NCBI GenBank assembly: GCA_002344125.1
Contig: DDTQ01000012.1
Coordinates: forward strand, 548,748-612,747
DNA length: 64,000 bases
From: Ignavibacteria bacterium UBA2360
GTDB lineage: Bacteria > Bacteroidota > Ignavibacteria > Tepidaquicellales > OLB5
Direction of reading: 5' to 3'
Shown one piece after another: positions 50,093 to 59,048 of this stretch. Every line of letters begins with the position of its first letter. Position 1 is the stretch's first letter. Under the pieces are notes generated by a model. That model searched no databases. It was not told the DNA's origin and worked only from the letters and a program-made list of their open reading frames with translations. Position numbers and translations under genes: made by a program.

Positions 50093-51190
50093 TTAATTCG
50101 CCTTCAGAAAGTCCACAACTGCATTACCCTGCATATCAATGAGTGTCAGAACATTCCCTTCGATCAAAAAACTGTAATAACCTTCATTCAGTATAGCGAA
50201 CATATCCTTTTCAAGCGTCATATCGGCGCACATCATCATTGTTGCGCCCGTTTTGCCGAACCTTATTTTATTTCCTTTGGCTTCAAAGCTGCCAAAGAAA
50301 TTATTGCAGCCGGCAATTCCGCCAAAACGTTCATCGGATACGGAAAAACTGATTTGGGGAGCTTTATCTTTCATGATCTTATACTCACTTATATCCTTCC
50401 CGTGAACTTTGTTTATAAGCCACTTGCCGTTAAGCTTTATATCTGCGAGATATTTACCGCAGCCTTTGAGTGTATCAACCTTATTGCTTTTACCCGCGCG
50501 TATTTTAACTGTCACCTTGTAAGGGAAAACTTCACCTGACATATTGTCTGTGCATTCTTCCTTTACTATATCAATTGTCATCTCATGCTTAGCGGTTTTA
50601 CCGTGATATGTTACAATCGGCGCATCCATAACTATAGCTTCTGTGATATCGGTAAATATTACTGAACCCTCTTCACCCAGTCTGCTGTAAGTAATGGTTT
50701 TTTCCTCAATATCCAGATCAATGTTCCAGAATGGTTCGTTCCCCATACCAATGAAATCAATCCCTTTATCTCTTTTTGCAGCCCAGCGGTCATTAACTGG
50801 TATTTCTGTTACTTCCCGTGTAAGCTTTGTAAGTGTCCCGTTTGTAACATTGTTCCCCGAAGCGTCAAGCAGAGTAAGGCTCCCGTTGCTGTAGCGTAAC
50901 CTTTGAGTCTTCCCGGAGCTTTCATTCAGCGTTACAATATCATCGCTGTATGTCCATTTCCCTTCGGTCATAAAGGGCATAACATCTTTATCGTGATAAA
51001 CCATCTGGTCATTGTAAGTATTATCAGCGTTCAGCACCAGCCTGTAATCAATATATTCGCAGTCAGCGCAGGGCAGTTTAGCCTGCCATGTGCCCGTAAT
51101 TTTGGTCAATTCATCTCCTGTTACCTGTGAAGTAATATTCACCGTAAAAAAGAGTGTCAATAAAGCGGTAAATATTTTTATTTGTTTCAT
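50093..51190 (-). CDS. Secreted NlpE-like / META-domain protein
   Basis: This 365-residue protein has a signal peptide (about 1-21, ending ITSQ). It then has an NlpE-N-like domain with the CxxC motif LPCADC (Cys41, Cys44) and GTWQAKL. A central COG3650-like domain (MGNEPFWNIDLD) and a C-terminal META/HslJ domain (LNGKWLINKVHGKDI, IAGCNNFFGSFE, GATMMMCADM) follow. Such domains are associated with envelope stress, copper response and heat-inducible lipoproteins. There is no lipobox cysteine, so it is probably soluble in the periplasm. It appears monocistronic. Confidence 0.82.
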   Translation of the reverse strand: MKQIKIFTALLTLFFTVNITSQVTGDELTKITGTWQAKLPCADCEYIDYRLVLNADNTYNDQMVYHDKDVMPFMTEGKWTYSDDIVTLNESSGKTQRLRYSNGSLTLLDASGNNVTNGTLTKLTREVTEIPVNDRWAAKRDKGIDFIGMGNEPFWNIDLDIEEKTITYSRLGEEGSVIFTDITEAIVMDAPIVTYHGKTAKHEMTIDIVKEECTDNMSGEVFPYKVTVKIRAGKSNKVDTLKGCGKYLADIKLNGKWLINKVHGKDISEYKIMKDKAPQISFSVSDERFGGIAGCNNFFGSFEAKGNKIRFGKTGATMMMCADMTLEKDMFAILNEGYYSFLIEGNVLTLIDMQGNAVVDFLKAN

Positions 51191-51304
51191 TTTTATGTTC
51201 CTTTCAATTCTACATTCATTTGTAAAATTAAGTATTCAACTTATGAGGTATAATGTATGTTTCATAATTTACAAAATGTTACAAATAAGTAAAGCCGCCT
51301 CAAA

Positions 51305-51880
51305 TTACCTTTTAGCCCTGCACAGGTAGATTGTTAGAGGTATTAACAGACTGCATAATATGGCTATTACTCCAGCCAAAATGGAAGTGTACAGATTTAT
51401 CAGGCCAAGAGTATAAAACTTGTTGAAGGAATAGAGCCCGAATGAAACAAACAGTACAGCGCCCGTAACTAAACCGGGATTGTAATAACGCGTTTTATAT
51501 GCAGGCGCGAAATGCATTACACCGTTTATGAATATTACCGCGATCGCGGCCGTAACCAGTACGGTGTTTTCACTGAAAAAAACAAGAACCAATATATTAA
51601 TACCCCAGCCGAGCACAACATTAACCCATAATATGCCTTTATCGGTAAGTTTATTTCTGAAAAAACCAAATGGATTGTACAGGTTGTTGTTGAAGTAATC
51701 TTTAAATGTTCCCGGGTACACGTATTCTTCAAACTGGTGGATCATTAAAAACGCCAGGTTCAGAAGTATGTATTTATCAAGCAGCGCTATGTTCTGTTTC
51801 CGGTAAAAATATATGTAAGCTATTATAACTATCGCAAATAAGAGACCCGCCTTAGCCCAGTTCCTGTAAATTAAATTCAT
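51305..51880 (-). CDS. HXXEE-domain membrane protein
   Basis: This 191-residue protein has about six membrane helices. It contains the family's defining H-x2-E-E motif (HQFEEYVYPG: His48, Glu51, Glu52) and a later NGVMHFAPAY histidine, which together may bind metal in the membrane. The function of the family is not known. Its start lies 12 bp after the DinB-like gene at 51893-52399, so they are probably co-transcribed. Confidence 0.8.
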   Translation of the reverse strand: MNLIYRNWAKAGLLFAIVIIAYIYFYRKQNIALLDKYILLNLAFLMIHQFEEYVYPGTFKDYFNNNLYNPFGFFRNKLTDKGILWVNVVLGWGINILVLVFFSENTVLVTAAIAVIFINGVMHFAPAYKTRYYNPGLVTGAVLFVSFGLYSFNKFYTLGLINLYTSILAGVIAILCSLLIPLTIYLCRAKR

Positions 51881-51892
51881 TACTTTTTATTC

Positions 51893-52399
51893 TTATTTGT
51901 TTTTTGTATTCAGGTCCTTTCCCCTGTAAAATCCGGTATCAATATCTTTCATCATTTTTGTCTGGAAAACTATTTGTCCCGTATGGTATGAAAAATGTTC
52001 AGTTACATGTACTACAATGGCAATTCCGCTTTTTTCGTATCCCTGCACGCTGTACGTTCTGAGTAATTGTTCTTCATCCAAAGAACTGATTATCCCCGCT
52101 GCTGAATCGGATACTTCTTTGATCTTCGCAAGAAGCTCAGCTTTTTTATAACCGCCGGCCGCGGAAAATTCCAAATCGCGGTCTCTGCTATCCGCTTTGC
52201 CGCCCAGTGCCGAAATAATATATTGTGTGATATTGCCGCAAAGGTGAAGAACCAGGTTGCCAATGCTGTTGGAAGAAAGATTTGGTTTATACCATATATC
52301 ATCTTCGTTCAGTTCCGAAAAACATTTTTCAATTCTTGGGAAATTCTGCTTTATGTAACCTGCAGAGCTTTCGATAAACTCCCTGGTGATATTTTGCAT
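51893..52399 (-). CDS. DinB/DUF1572-like protein
   Basis: This 168-residue helical protein has IWYKPNLSSNSIGNLVLHLCGNITQYI, an SRDRDLEF segment and the C-terminal VVHVTEHFSYHTGQIVFQTK. The motif pattern is the same as in 37299-37745, which is a paralogue. Histidines in LVLHLCGN and EHFSYH should form the metal site. Function unknown. The HXXEE gene follows 12 bp downstream. Confidence 0.82.
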   Translation of the reverse strand: MQNITREFIESSAGYIKQNFPRIEKCFSELNEDDIWYKPNLSSNSIGNLVLHLCGNITQYIISALGGKADSRDRDLEFSAAGGYKKAELLAKIKEVSDSAAGIISSLDEEQLLRTYSVQGYEKSGIAIVVHVTEHFSYHTGQIVFQTKMMKDIDTGFYRGKDLNTKNK

Positions 52400-52473
52400 A
52401 CAGCAAAATTAATATTTAATGATATATAATAAAAGTGAATACGCTTACACGAAAATAAATAACTCTGCAGCGA

Positions 52474-52509
52474 ATAAAAAAAACCCGCCGGATCGCTCTG
52501 ACGGGTTTA
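52474..52509 (-). terminator. Intrinsic terminator of the VOC/M48 operon
   Basis: AAACCCG and CGGGTTT pair around a loop; on the minus strand this is followed by a run of eight or more T. It lies about 22 bp past the VOC stop at 52531. Confidence 0.82.
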
Positions 52510-52530
52510 CGTTATACTGCATAATTTTTT

Positions 52531-52968
52531 CTAATGCTTGTGCATTTCCTTTTGACGCTTTGCGATCTCTTCGTCAGAAACATCTTCAACATGAGTAGCT
52601 ATCCACCACTGGTTGCCTGAAGAGTCAGCAAGTCCGCATGACCTGTCGCCATAGAACTCATCGGTCGGCTCACGCAGCGAAACGCCGCCGGCATCAATGC
52701 CGCGTTTATATATCTCATCGCAATTATCCACGTATATGTACATCATAGAAGGCGTTGCCGGGTATCTCTCGCTTCCTTCGCTCATCATTATCGCGGAATC
52801 ACGGATATGGATAGTCGCATGCATTATCACCCCTTTATCATCCCGGGATATATGTGATTCCTTTGCGTCAAATACCTTTTTACAGAAATCAATTACTTTG
52901 TCCGTATCCTTGCAAACAAGGAACGGGATAACATTGTTAAATCCTTCGGGTATTGGTTTTACGCTCAT
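52531..52968 (-). CDS. VOC-family protein (PhnB-like)
   Basis: This 145-residue protein has two VOC/glyoxalase half-modules. The first has VIPFLVCKDTDKVIDFCKKVF, the second MMYIYVDNCDEIYKRGID and ends EPTDEFYGDRSCGLADSSGN, as in PhnB-like proteins. The substrate is unknown, and not all metal ligands of true glyoxalases can be seen. It is the last gene of a four-gene minus operon (TPR, M48 protease, PsbP-like, VOC) ending at an intrinsic terminator. Confidence 0.85.
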   Translation of the reverse strand: MSVKPIPEGFNNVIPFLVCKDTDKVIDFCKKVFDAKESHISRDDKGVIMHATIHIRDSAIMMSEGSERYPATPSMMYIYVDNCDEIYKRGIDAGGVSLREPTDEFYGDRSCGLADSSGNQWWIATHVEDVSDEEIAKRQKEMHKH

Positions 52969-52979
52969 ATAAATTATAT

Positions 52980-53510
52980 TTATTCAGCAGTTGGTGTAAA
53001 TGTACCTGCTATTTTTTTAATTTCCGCTTCGCGGTCAGAATTATAATCCTTAACTTCGGTTATGAATCTCAGCATATAAACATAATTATACGGGGCATCG
53101 GGTAGTTTTGTCCTGTAATAATAAATAGCTTCGTCAAACTTGTTATCTTTATATAAAGCGTTTTTCATATCGTACTTCTCAAAATCCTGCTCACTGTAGT
53201 CACCGCTTTTTGGGGGAATGTTAAGCGAAATATCTTTTTCAAGATTGTAAATAAAATCATCAATATTCTTAATGCTGTTCAGCTTGAACGCAAGAACCAT
53301 TATAGTCATTTTTTTATCGGGACTCTCAAACGAATATGAAATTGCATCCTTATCCGTTGTCTCTTTCATATCTTTCATTTCCCATCCGCCGGGCATTTTA
53401 AAAGTGAACTTGTAAGTGAAATCATTCACAACCTTATCGGCGCCCTGTGAAAATGACGCCCCCGCAAAAACAAAAAATATTAATAAAAGCAGTAGTGATC
53501 TGTTAAACAT
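52980..53510 (-). CDS. Secreted PsbP/DcrB-like protein
   Basis: This 176-residue protein has a signal peptide (about 1-21, ending SFSQ). Its single domain has a FTFKMPGGWEMKD start, a central SFESPDKKMTIMVLAF strand and the C-terminal LRFITEVKDYNSDREAEIKKI helix, as in PsbP/DcrB-like proteins. These are small periplasmic proteins with no settled function. The C-terminal domain of the TonB-like protein at 5539 looks related. It lies between the M48 protease and VOC genes with 33- and 11-bp gaps. Confidence 0.7.
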   Translation of the reverse strand: MFNRSLLLLLIFFVFAGASFSQGADKVVNDFTYKFTFKMPGGWEMKDMKETTDKDAISYSFESPDKKMTIMVLAFKLNSIKNIDDFIYNLEKDISLNIPPKSGDYSEQDFEKYDMKNALYKDNKFDEAIYYYRTKLPDAPYNYVYMLRFITEVKDYNSDREAEIKKIAGTFTPTAE

Positions 53511-53543
53511 TTTTATTCAAAAAGTTAGTTTAAGAAAATACAA

Positions 53544-54398
53544 TTAACGTGAGGGCAGCTTCTGTTTCATAGCCTGGTATTCATCGGTATAAAGTCCCTT
53601 GGTCGGGTCAGGCTTCGGATTCATCTTGCCCAATTCCTTGTTGACAAAACTTATCCTGTCGTTTGGCAGGGGATGAGTAGAAAGAAGCCTGTCGAGATCT
53701 CCCGGGGTAGTTCCTTTTTTGCGCTGCTCTTCTTTTATTTTATCAAAGAAGAACGTAATTCCGCCGGGGTACCATTTGGTTGATGTTAAATATTGTATCG
53801 AATAATAATCCGCTTCCGTTTCATCATCACGTGAGTTCTTTAAGAACGCTAGACCCACAAACAAATTCGCCGCGATTTCAGCAAGCATACTCGGATTGCC
53901 GCCAAGTATAAAGCCCAGCAGCATGCTCACTCCATAATACGCCGTAAGCCTTTGTGTTACATGCCTGCGCTCCGCATGCGCTATTTCGTGCCCAACTACA
54001 CCCGCTAAACCTGATTCGTTATCAAGAAATTTCATCAGGCCCGTATAAATGTAAACATACCCGCCGGGAGTGCAAAATGCGTTTATGATAGTATCATCTA
54101 TTACCTGAAACTGATAGGGATAAATGCTCCTTTTTTTGATCTTGGGTGAATTCAGGATCTCCTTACCCATTGATGTAACGTAATCTTTGATATCCTGGTG
54201 ACCCTGCAGCATCGGGAATTCCTTAGGGTTGGCTTTTATCTCCTTATCAAATTGCTCGCCAAGCTCAACATCGTCCTTATCTGAAAAAATGTTTGACTGC
54301 TCGCAGCTCTGGAATATTGCCGAAGCAATAAGCAGCGAAAAAAGGAATACGAACGGATAGAAACCTTTATGTTTCAGTTCATTTTTCAGAAAGTTCAT
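53544..54398 (-). CDS. M48-family metalloprotease, membrane-anchored or lipoprotein
   Basis: This 284-residue protein has an N-terminal hydrophobic segment (about 14-30) followed by Cys32 (AIFQSC), so it may be a lipoprotein. The M48 zinc motif is HEIAH (His137, Glu138, His141), and the third ligand is probably Glu in DDETEADYYSI (about 193). The context GGYVYIYTGLMKFLDNESGL and LSTHPLPNDRI is typical of the LoiP/YggG-like and BepA-like envelope proteases, which clear misfolded outer-membrane proteins. The TPR gene 7 bp upstream is notable, because BepA itself combines M48 with TPR. Confidence 0.88.
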   Translation of the reverse strand: MNFLKNELKHKGFYPFVFLFSLLIASAIFQSCEQSNIFSDKDDVELGEQFDKEIKANPKEFPMLQGHQDIKDYVTSMGKEILNSPKIKKRSIYPYQFQVIDDTIINAFCTPGGYVYIYTGLMKFLDNESGLAGVVGHEIAHAERRHVTQRLTAYYGVSMLLGFILGGNPSMLAEIAANLFVGLAFLKNSRDDETEADYYSIQYLTSTKWYPGGITFFFDKIKEEQRKKGTTPGDLDRLLSTHPLPNDRISFVNKELGKMNPKPDPTKGLYTDEYQAMKQKLPSR

Positions 54399-54405
54399 AG
54401 TAGAA

Positions 54406-54888
54406 TTAATTTAATTTACCCTGTAACGTATAATACAATTTTTTGGCAAGCTCATATTTTGGTGAGAGCCCCATCGCTGTCTTATATTCTTCCAATGCTT
54501 CAAACCATAAGCCTTTCAATTCATAGGCTCTGCCCAGGTTCAAATGGGCGTAATGGTATGAATCATACCTTTTGGCCTTCAGCGCCATTTCAAGCCAGGT
54601 AATGGCTTCATCGTATGCCGCCTGTTGTATCAGGTATGAACCTATATCGTTATAAGGATTTCCATAGTCAGGGTCAATTTCTATTGCAACTTTGCATTCC
54701 TCAATGGCACGGTCAAGATCACCCAGAAAACTGTAAGCCCACCCTAAGAAAGTGTGCGCTTCGGCCGTGGGAAAGAACTCAATTGAAAGCTTGTAGTTCC
54801 TTATTGCCTCTTCATAGTTGCCATCCATCTGCAGTTTATAAGCTTTTTCCAGGTATTCCTGGGCTTTTGAGATACTGGATTCGGTCAC
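54406..54888 (-). CDS. TPR-repeat protein
   Basis: This 160-residue helical protein has about four tetratricopeptide repeats: GNYEEAIRNYKLSIEFFPTA, AEAHTFLGWAYSFLGDLDRA, GNPYNDIGSYLIQQAAYDEA and YHYAHLNLGRAYELKGLW. There is no signal peptide. TPRs mediate protein contacts. It is the first gene in the operon with an M48 protease, 7 bp apart, suggesting that it could be a partner, or simply a co-transcribed gene; a direct test is lacking. Confidence 0.82.
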   Translation of the reverse strand: MTESSISKAQEYLEKAYKLQMDGNYEEAIRNYKLSIEFFPTAEAHTFLGWAYSFLGDLDRAIEECKVAIEIDPDYGNPYNDIGSYLIQQAAYDEAITWLEMALKAKRYDSYHYAHLNLGRAYELKGLWFEALEEYKTAMGLSPKYELAKKLYYTLQGKLN

Positions 54889-55028
54889 TAATTATTAGAT
54901 CTGATTTATAATATAATGCTTAATAATTTTAACAGCTAATTATAACTTATTGTTTCAATTTTAAGCATTTGTTACAATTTGTAAAAAACTCGCGGTATTT
55001 TAAGTGCAATATACCGTATTTTCACGTG

Positions 55029-55036
55029 TAAATTTG
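55029..55036 (+). promoter_or_regulatory. -7 box of the phosphorylase gene
   Basis: TAAATTTG matches TAnnTTTG, 17 bp before the TTG start at 55054. No TTG element is found at the usual 19-21 bp upstream. Confidence 0.5.
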
Positions 55037-55053
55037 CAAAAAATAAAATTATT

Positions 55054-55809
55054 TTGAAACATAAAAAGGATTATTCATTTAAATTGATAAATAATAATAA
55101 TATATCGCTGGCTTTAATTCTTGGATCGGGCGTTGAGCTTGAAAATAGACTTGTGGAAAGCAAAAACATTCTCTTTGAAGATAATACCGGGGTTCACCAC
55201 AAGCTGATATATAGCTGCACTATGCAGGGGAAAGCTATCCTTGTATTTAAAGGAAGGAAACATTTTTATGAAGGCTGGAGCCTTGATGAAATTACCGCTA
55301 ACATAAAAACCGCCTCAGGCTGCGGCGTTGAAAATATACTTGTAACCAACGCTGCCGGCGGATTGAATGAGAATTTCAAAGATGGCGAACTTATGCTTAT
55401 TACCTCTCATATAAATTTTATAGATAAACTGAAATTTGATTCTTCAAATTTGAACAGGAATTTTTACAGCAAAGATCTGCAGAAAAAGTTTCTTGAGGCC
55501 TGCAAAATGGTAAATGTAAAGATTCACGAAGGCACATATGGCTGTTACACCGGGCCAACTTATGAAACCAAAGCCGAAATAAGAGTGCAGAAAAAAATTA
55601 AACTCGATGCCGCTGGTATGTCAACTGTCCCGGAAGTAATATTTGCTGCCGGCAAAAATATCAATGTCGTTGCGGTCTCTGTTATCACAAATCTGCTGAA
55701 AGAAAACGCTGTCTTAACCGCTTCGCATGACGAAGTCCTTTCTATGGCTGCTTCTGCCTCCAAAGATCTTAATAAAGTGCTTCCCGCATTTATAAATCAA
55801 TTGAATTAA
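55054..55809 (+). CDS. Purine nucleoside phosphorylase
   Basis: This 251-residue protein splits purine nucleosides with phosphate, giving the base and ribose-1-phosphate. The trimeric PNP family motifs are visible: LALILGSGVELENRL with the phosphate-binding Gly-Ser, VENILVTNAAGGLNENFKDGE, TYGCYTGPTYETKAEI with the purine-site glutamate, and AAGMSTVPEVIFA. It starts at TTG 55054. It is somewhat shorter than usual (270-290), mainly in the loops after ILGSG (no DHINL-like length loss is seen). MTA or adenosine specificity cannot be excluded. Confidence 0.88.
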   Translation: MKHKKDYSFKLINNNNISLALILGSGVELENRLVESKNILFEDNTGVHHKLIYSCTMQGKAILVFKGRKHFYEGWSLDEITANIKTASGCGVENILVTNAAGGLNENFKDGELMLITSHINFIDKLKFDSSNLNRNFYSKDLQKKFLEACKMVNVKIHEGTYGCYTGPTYETKAEIRVQKKIKLDAAGMSTVPEVIFAAGKNINVVAVSVITNLLKENAVLTASHDEVLSMAASASKDLNKVLPAFINQLN

Positions 55810-55907
55810 TGCTAATTTCTGCTTATTTTTAAGAATATTATAGAATATTCCGGGCTGTATTTTAAAAATTTTATTTGGAAGATCATCCATTAAAGGGAGT
55901 ATTATTT

Positions 55908-56372
55908 ATGAATCCCGGAGCAGCTTATTTAAACGATTTAGAGCAGTTCACCACAGGAAAGAACTTCTGGCAGGCAAGCCTGCTCAAACAGATCGAAGGA
56001 CTTACAATGCAGCAGGCATTGTATAAACCTTCTCCCGATAGACACGGAATTTGGCAGATAGTGAGGCATATCGCATACTGGAAATACTGGGCGCTCACTT
56101 ACCTGAATGAAAATAAAAAACTCAACGCCAAAGAAGATAACTGGGCGCCAATGCCCGAAGTGCAGACAGAAGAAACATGGCAGGAAGAAATTGAAAACCT
56201 TAGGAAATTAAATGAAGATTGTATTTCTTCTGCCGCGAAACTTGGCGATGAGATATTTAACTCTTCTGATGAAAGAATAGTGTTCTTCAGGCAGCTATCG
56301 TACCATGATTCCTATCACACCGGGCAAATTGGATTTTTAAGAGCAATGCAGGGGCTAAAACCTGTAGAATAG
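55908..56372 (+). CDS. DinB-like metal-dependent four-helix protein
   Basis: I use the ATG at 55908 (154 residues) because it follows a good ribosome site (aaagggag, 55892-55899); the TTG at 55875 gives 11 extra residues without family support. The protein has HGIWQIVRHIAYWKYWALTY with a metal histidine and FRQLSYHDSYHTGQIGFLRA with the C-terminal H-x3-H pair. It is the fourth DinB-like protein of the window and is not adjacent to the others. Function unknown. Confidence 0.85.
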   Translation: MNPGAAYLNDLEQFTTGKNFWQASLLKQIEGLTMQQALYKPSPDRHGIWQIVRHIAYWKYWALTYLNENKKLNAKEDNWAPMPEVQTEETWQEEIENLRKLNEDCISSAAKLGDEIFNSSDERIVFFRQLSYHDSYHTGQIGFLRAMQGLKPVE

Positions 56373-56383
56373 ATTTACGTTGA

Positions 56384-56416
56384 ACTCATCCGATGACTTA
56401 AGGTCATCGGATGAGT
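56384..56416. repeat. 33-nt perfect palindrome, copy 2
   Basis: ACTCATCCGATGAC and GTCATCGGATGAGT pair over 14 bp around ttaag; it matches 183-215 except in the centre. It lies between a DinB-like gene and gyrA. Confidence 0.82.
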
Positions 56417-56463
56417 AAGAAGCAAGATATAAAAATTGTAATTTTACACATATAAACATATAG

Positions 56464-58911
56464 ATGGCTAACGAAAAAATTATTCCTGTAAATATTGAGC
56501 AGGAAATGCAGAACTCTTACCTCGATTACTCTATGAGTGTAATTGTTGCGCGCGCTTTACCCGATGTAAGAGACGGCCTTAAACCCGTTCACCGCAGAGT
56601 GCTTTATGGTATGAATGAACTCGGGCTTCAGCCCAACAGACCCTATAAAAAATCCGCAAGGGTAGTGGGTGATGTACTTGGTAAATACCACCCCCACGGC
56701 GATAAAGCTGTTTACGATACTATTGTTCGTATGGTGCAGGATTTTTCTCTGCGCTATCCGCTGGTTGATGGCCAGGGTAACTTTGGATCTGTAGATGGCG
56801 ACTCTCCCGCGGCTATGCGTTACACAGAAGTAAGACTTGCGCAGATATCAAATAGTATGCTCGCAGATCTTGAAAAGAATACAGTTGATTTTGTGGCTAA
56901 CTATGATGATACGGCAAAAGAACCTTCGGTTCTGCCGACTATTCTTCCCGGTCTGCTAGTTAACGGTTCTAGCGGTATTGCTGTTGGTATGGCTACAAAT
57001 ATTCCCCCGCATAATTTAACGGAAGTCGTGGACGGTCTGATTGCGCTTATTAAAGAACCCGCTATAACCATCGATAAGATAATGAAGCATGTTAAAGCCC
57101 CTGATTTTCCGACAGGCGGTATTATTTGGGGATTCGATGGTGTTAAATCGGCTTACCATACAGGCAGAGGAAAAATCATTATCCGCGCCAAAGCAAGAAT
57201 TGAAGTCGCTAAGAATGACAGGGAAACAATTATCATTTCTGAATTACCTTACCAGGTGAATAAAGCCAATTTAATTGAAAACATCGCATACCTTGTTCGT
57301 GATAAAAAGATTGAAGATATTTCCGATGTTCGCGATGAATCAGATAAAGACGGCTTAAGAGTAGTAATTGAAGTTAAACGCGGCGGAGCCGCTAATGTGA
57401 TACTGAATAACCTGTTTAAACATACCCAGATGCAGGTTACTTTCGGTGTTATTCTCCTTGCCCTTGTTGATGGTATCCCTAGAGTACTCAACCTGAAGGA
57501 TATGATGGAGAGCTTTGTTAAACACAGGCTTAATGTCATCATCCGCAGAACAAAGTTCGATCTTGATGCCGCTGAAAAACGCGCGCATATTTTAGAAGGC
57601 TACATGATTGCCTTAGATAACATCGATGAGGTCATCGAAGTTATCAAAAAATCAAAGGATGTGCCTACAGCCCAGGAAAGATTGATGAAACGCTTCAAGC
57701 TTTCCGAAATTCAATCCAAGGCTATCCTCGAAATGAGATTGCAGCGCTTAACAGGTCTTGAGCGCAAAAAGATCGAAGAAGAATACCGTGAGCTTATTAA
57801 ACTTATCGAAAAGCTGAAAAGAATTCTCGCAAGCGACGCTTTGAGGAGAGAGATCTTAACCGATGAGCTTAAACAGCTAAAAGAAACCTACGGTGATGAA
57901 AGACGCACTGAAATTGTAATGAACGCAGTCAAGATAAGCGACGAGGAGTTCATTAAAGAATTTATTAAAGAAGAAGACGTTGTTATAACTATCAGCCACA
58001 GCGGGTACATTAAACGTACTCCCGTAAGCGGTTACCGCAGACAGTCAAGAGGCGGAAAAGGAATAATAGGCGCAACAACACGCGAGGATGATTTCATTGA
58101 GCATATGTTCGTTGCATCTACCCATAACCACTTAATGTTCTTTACCGATCTGGGTAAATGCTATATGCTGAAAGTCCACGAAATTCAGGAAGCTTCCAGA
58201 ACAGCCAAGGGTTACTCGGTTGCTAATTATTTAGGCAAAAGCAAAGAAGAGGAAATTACCGCAATTCTCAATGTTAAGGATTTCGGTGAAGAGCATTACA
58301 TTACTATGGTTACTAAACAGGGTGTGATGAAAAAAACCGACCTGAATAACTTTGAAAACACACGCAAAGGCGGAATTATTGCTATCAGTCTTGGCAAAGA
58401 TGATAAACTCATCGATGTTCAGCTTACTAACGGCAAACAGGAGATACTGATCGGTACGCATGGCGGAATGGCTATAAGGTTCAATGAAAGCGATATCCGT
58501 TCAATGGGCAGAACAGCTGCCGGCGTTAGAGCCATAAAGCTTGATAAGAAGGATTATGTTGTCGGACTTGTTGCCGTAAAACGCGCCGGTACATCTATAC
58601 TGGTTGTAACCGATAAAGGTTATGGCAAGCGCAGTGACCTGCAGGATTACCGCATGACGCGTCGCGGCGGTAAGGGAGTTATCACAATGAAATCCAGTGA
58701 AAAGAACGGATCGCTGATATCAATAAGAGAAGTTGTTGATAACGACGACCTGATGATAATTACAACCAAAGGCATCATGATCAGACAGAATGTGGGCGAG
58801 ATAAGAGTAATGGGCAGAAATACACAGGGCGTCAGACTAATTAAGCTTCACGATAACGATACTATTTCAGCTGTAGCCAGCGTTGTTGGTGATGATGCTG
58901 AAGTTGAGTAG
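56464..58911 (+). CDS. gyrA: DNA gyrase subunit A
   Basis: This 815-residue protein has the cutting domain (about 1-490) with catalytic Tyr120 in AAMRYTEVRL and DYSMSVIVARALPDVRDGLKP. A C-terminal six-bladed pinwheel follows, with repeated RRGGKG-type and MGR-type motifs. The position of the DNA-wrapping GyrA box is occupied by RQSRGGKG (about 525-532). Length and ATG start are normal. At the quinolone-contact position (E. coli Ser83) the sequence is HPHGDKAVYD, i.e. Lys81, while Asp85 (E. coli Asp87) is kept. With GyrB (not here) it introduces negative supercoils. It is the only gene in its unit. Confidence 0.95.
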   Translation: MANEKIIPVNIEQEMQNSYLDYSMSVIVARALPDVRDGLKPVHRRVLYGMNELGLQPNRPYKKSARVVGDVLGKYHPHGDKAVYDTIVRMVQDFSLRYPLVDGQGNFGSVDGDSPAAMRYTEVRLAQISNSMLADLEKNTVDFVANYDDTAKEPSVLPTILPGLLVNGSSGIAVGMATNIPPHNLTEVVDGLIALIKEPAITIDKIMKHVKAPDFPTGGIIWGFDGVKSAYHTGRGKIIIRAKARIEVAKNDRETIIISELPYQVNKANLIENIAYLVRDKKIEDISDVRDESDKDGLRVVIEVKRGGAANVILNNLFKHTQMQVTFGVILLALVDGIPRVLNLKDMMESFVKHRLNVIIRRTKFDLDAAEKRAHILEGYMIALDNIDEVIEVIKKSKDVPTAQERLMKRFKLSEIQSKAILEMRLQRLTGLERKKIEEEYRELIKLIEKLKRILASDALRREILTDELKQLKETYGDERRTEIVMNAVKISDEEFIKEFIKEEDVVITISHSGYIKRTPVSGYRRQSRGGKGIIGATTREDDFIEHMFVASTHNHLMFFTDLGKCYMLKVHEIQEASRTAKGYSVANYLGKSKEEEITAILNVKDFGEEHYITMVTKQGVMKKTDLNNFENTRKGGIIAISLGKDDKLIDVQLTNGKQEILIGTHGGMAIRFNESDIRSMGRTAAGVRAIKLDKKDYVVGLVAVKRAGTSILVVTDKGYGKRSDLQDYRMTRRGGKGVITMKSSEKNGSLISIREVVDNDDLMIITTKGIMIRQNVGEIRVMGRNTQGVRLIKLHDNDTISAVASVVGDDAEVE

Positions 58912-58921
58912 TTTTTTCTTT

Positions 58922-58946
58922 GTCATTCCCGCGAAGGCGGGAATCT
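58922..58946. repeat. GTCATTCCCGCG-type REP after gyrA
   Basis: gtcattcccgcgaaggcggg plus aatct lies 10 bp past the gyrA stop, preceded by a T-rich stretch. It is the canonical form of the family and may act as a processing or termination hairpin. Confidence 0.85.
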
Positions 58947-59048
58947 CTATTAAGTTGACCTTAAAAATTATATAGAATATTAATTATCATAGACCTGTTA
59001 AAATGTTTTTTCTAGGTGATAGTTGTAAATTAGAGTCTATAATAGATC

